Part shown: piece by piece, positions 62,065-64,000 of the stretch
Position numbering within the stretch: the stretch's first letter is position 1
Layout of the letters: each line of letters begins with the position of its first letter
Assembly (NCBI RefSeq): GCF_010093595.1
Contig: NW_022985439.1
Location: 1,073,713 to 1,137,712, forward strand
Source of the DNA: Mytilinidion resinicola
Taxonomy: Eukaryota; Ascomycota; Dothideomycetes; Mytilinidiales; Mytilinidiaceae
Length of the DNA: 64,000 bases
Direction of reading: 5' to 3'
Notes under the pieces: generated by a model
Told to the model about the DNA's origin: nothing
The model's database searches: none
Seen by the model: the letters and a program-made list of their open reading frames with translations, nothing else
Program-made: the position numbers and the translations under genes

Positions 62065-62769
62065 GATCGGGGAGAGTTGGAATATTGGATGGAGAGACGA
62101 AGAATGGTGTTGATATGAGATGTAGAAAGTCCCGCGACAAGAGATGGTGTCTGCAGGTCGGACTTTCTCGGTATTCACCGCGGACCCTGGCTGACCGAAC
62201 ATGGCACGCTAGGCCGGAAAGAAGTGGCACACTCAAAAAGTCCTCTCTAAGTCTACACCTGCTTGCCAGTGCTTGGAGTGCGTAAACGACTTTTGAAACC
62301 GCCCAAGGTGAAGAGCTTCTATCACGCTCAAGCTTTCAATACATTGAAGCAACCCAAGCAGTGGCATACAGGTGTACACACTCACCGCGCGGCTTGTTTA
62401 AACTCAGAGTGCCACTTTATCTATGCCCCGCGTGCATAGCTGGGCTGGAATGCTCCGATGGGACAACAGATCTAAAGAACGAACCATGAGTTTGAGTTAT
62501 TGACACAAACTACTGAGGGGCTTTCCATGACTCTTAGAAATTGAAAGGAGTTTAATGGTCCGTTGGAGCTCTGCAAAACATGTATTGTGGGTAAAATAAC
62601 TTGAGAACGAGACTAAAGCTTATGTTAGTCATCAGAAGTGGGCTCACCAGGTTCACCCGTGTTCACCTTCGTCGACCTCTTCATAAAAGACCAGCTCAAG
62701 GCCTAGGCTTAAACCCACCGAAATACTTACCAAGGAGCTTTTCCACAATCTGGCTCTCTGCTATCCACC
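62065..62769. other. Divergent promoter region of MPU1 and MED8, holds a MITE copy
   Basis: 705 bp between two starts; about a third is the inverted-repeat element at 62201-62437. The rest contains no recognised feature. Confidence 0.55.
62201..62437 (+). mobile_element. MITE-like inverted-repeat element, copy 3 (most complete)
   Basis: The left arm runs GGCACGCTAGGCCGGAAAG, then AAGTGGCACACTCAAAAAG, and contains the inner repeat TTGCCAGTGCTTGG. The right arm is its imperfect reverse complement: CAACCCAAGCAGTGGCATAC, then CTCAGAGTGCCACTTTATC and GCCCCGCGTGCAT. The centre carries GGTGAAGAGCTTCTATCACG. It aligns end to end with copy 1 read in reverse. No coding capacity. Confidence 0.78.
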
Positions 62770-63726
62770 ATGCAGTCCGCATCCTCGATGACGACTGATG
62801 ACTTGAAAGCCCTGGATCAAGCCCGTAATCGCATGGTTGCGATTGTCAAATCACTGGAAGGGATTGAGGGGGATCTAATGCGCCACGAACCACTTCCTAA
62901 CTGGTAATTGCTCTATATTACTCTGCCTTTGACGTCCGTTGAAAAATTCTACTGTTATACTCTCCTGTCACTTCATTTCTTTGATCAATTTCAAACTTAT
63001 TCAACACCAGGGGCTATTTGGCCATGATTTGTTTCTTTTCATGCCTTTCAACTTCCCGCCAAAACATCAGAATTACTATTGAGTTCGACTAATCAGTACC
63101 CCAGGCCCTCTCTTCAAAAGTCATCTGCACTCCTCCTCAGAAACATCACCTCTCTGCTCAACTCGACCACAACAAACAACGAAGCTCTGCAGAGGATGCA
63201 CTCTTCCCCACTCGCCACCTTCCCCGGACAGTCCCAAAGTAATCTGCTCCACCAGCTTCTGCGAAAGAAGCTCGAACCCAACGTGGAAGATTGGATTAGC
63301 GAAGGCCTTGGTTACGCTAGCAAGTTCTGCGAGATGGGTGAGTTTGGAGACGGAAGTGCTGCCGGCCAGACGGAGGACGGGCTAGATGAGTACTCCGTTT
63401 CGGAGCTTTGGGAGTGGGCCGGGCCAGCAGAAAACGACATCGCACGGCAGGTCTTCACGGCAGAGGACGAAGATGAAGAGGATGATGAGGACGACGAGGA
63501 TGAGGAAGACGAAGAGGATGAGCCAATGAAGGACGCTGCGCCCGCGAAAGACACTGAGCCACCACGTTTACCACTTGGGACTGTACTGACGTACATGAGC
63601 ACGGGTGCGGTGCCAAAGGTTGTGGATCGAGCCCAGGAAGAGAGAGACATGCAGGCTGCGTTGAAAATGCGTCAGGCTCGAACAGCTCAAGCGGAAATGG
63701 ACAGAAGAGCGGGAATTACGCGCTAA
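62770..63726 (+). CDS. MED8: Mediator subunit 8
   Basis: MED8 is part of the Mediator head module that links activators to RNA polymerase II. Exon 1 is 62770-62903 and exon 2 is 63105-63726 with a 201-nt intron; the frame joins LPNW|PSLQKSS, giving 251 aa. The N-terminus TTDDLKALDQARNRMVAIVK, then SLEGIEGDLMRHEPLPNW, is characteristic. It is followed by LLRNITSLLNSTT and the block PNVEDWISEGLGYA. Exon 2 then encodes a nearly pure acidic run (about residues 165-183, Glu/Asp) and a helical C-terminus (VVDRAQEERDMQAALKMRQA). The intron is long for this window and could hide a second small intron-exon pair. Confidence 0.92.
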
Positions 63727-63825
63727 TCCGATTGCCAGGACTATAAATGAACCCAGTTAATAGTTTGACGAGGATTAGAGTTTCCAGCTGACTTGTAGGA
63801 TGACTTGTAAGGAGGCATAAAAATG

Positions 63826-63890
63826 GACAGATCACTCAATCCACGTCGAAGCACCACAAGCAGTGCATTACCTGTGTACACTCATTAACA
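63826..63890 (+). mobile_element. MITE-like element, copy 4, right-half fragment
   Basis: Only the inner part of the right arm is recognisable: GATCACTCAATCCACGTCG, then AAGCACCACAAGCAGTGCAT and CCTGTGTACACTC. It aligns with the corresponding part of copy 3. The left arm is absent or too diverged. It lies 0.1 kb after the MED8 stop codon. Confidence 0.5.
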
Positions 63891-64000
63891 GACTGTCACG
63901 CTATGTTATTCCTCGCTGCTACCTAGCGGCGCTCCTATCAGCTACTAATGGGTATCATTGATCACTACCACCTTTTGTGCACCATCCAGCGTCGCGTTTC

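Overview
The window is from a filamentous ascomycete genome (Pezizomycotina; Dothideomycetes is my best guess but is not proven). The evidence is nuclear eukaryotic genes cut by short introns, mostly 42-100 nt with GTATGT/GTAAGT-type donors and CTAAC/CTGAC branch sites, plus lineage-typical families: a Zn2Cys6 regulator, a KMT6/EZH2 H3K27 methyltransferase, SPC7 with MELT repeats, a 2EXR protein and a head-to-head H2A/H2B pair. No rRNA, tRNA, CRISPR or prokaryotic operon was seen. Exon boundaries were read by eye from splice signals and frame continuity, so each is a prediction.

Left part (1-31 kb) is mostly conserved housekeeping genes: TFIIIC subunit TFC4 (cut by the left edge), SYS1, a COA6-like CHCH protein, a microbial-type PARG-like gene, mitochondrial Asn-tRNA synthetase, a mitoferrin-type carrier, a SAP1-like AAA ATPase, KGD2 facing NDUFB9 across a 288-bp shared promoter, histones H2A and H2B facing each other, and ATG4 facing SQS1. 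Several act in the mitochondrion.

Middle part (about 31.9-47.0 kb) looks accessory. It holds a Zn2Cys6 regulator, a secreted alpha/beta hydrolase, a 2EXR protein, an MFS transporter, an ASST-type arylsulfotransferase, a P-loop sulfotransferase and a broken O-methyltransferase, with long empty spacers. It sits between the core genes SQS1 and SPC7 and resembles an eroded or backbone-less metabolic cluster; this is inference.

Right part (47.4-63.7 kb) returns to core genes: SPC7, KMT6, RAD2/XPG, MPU1 and MED8.

The clearest feature outside the genes is a small dispersed element of about 236 bp with long terminal inverted repeats (a MITE-like family). It occurs in two near-full copies, one copy truncated on one side and abutting the stop codon of the Zn2Cys6 gene, and one fragment. 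I did not find a convincing wholly new molecular system; the MITE family and the sulfotransferase-containing island are the best candidates for follow-up.
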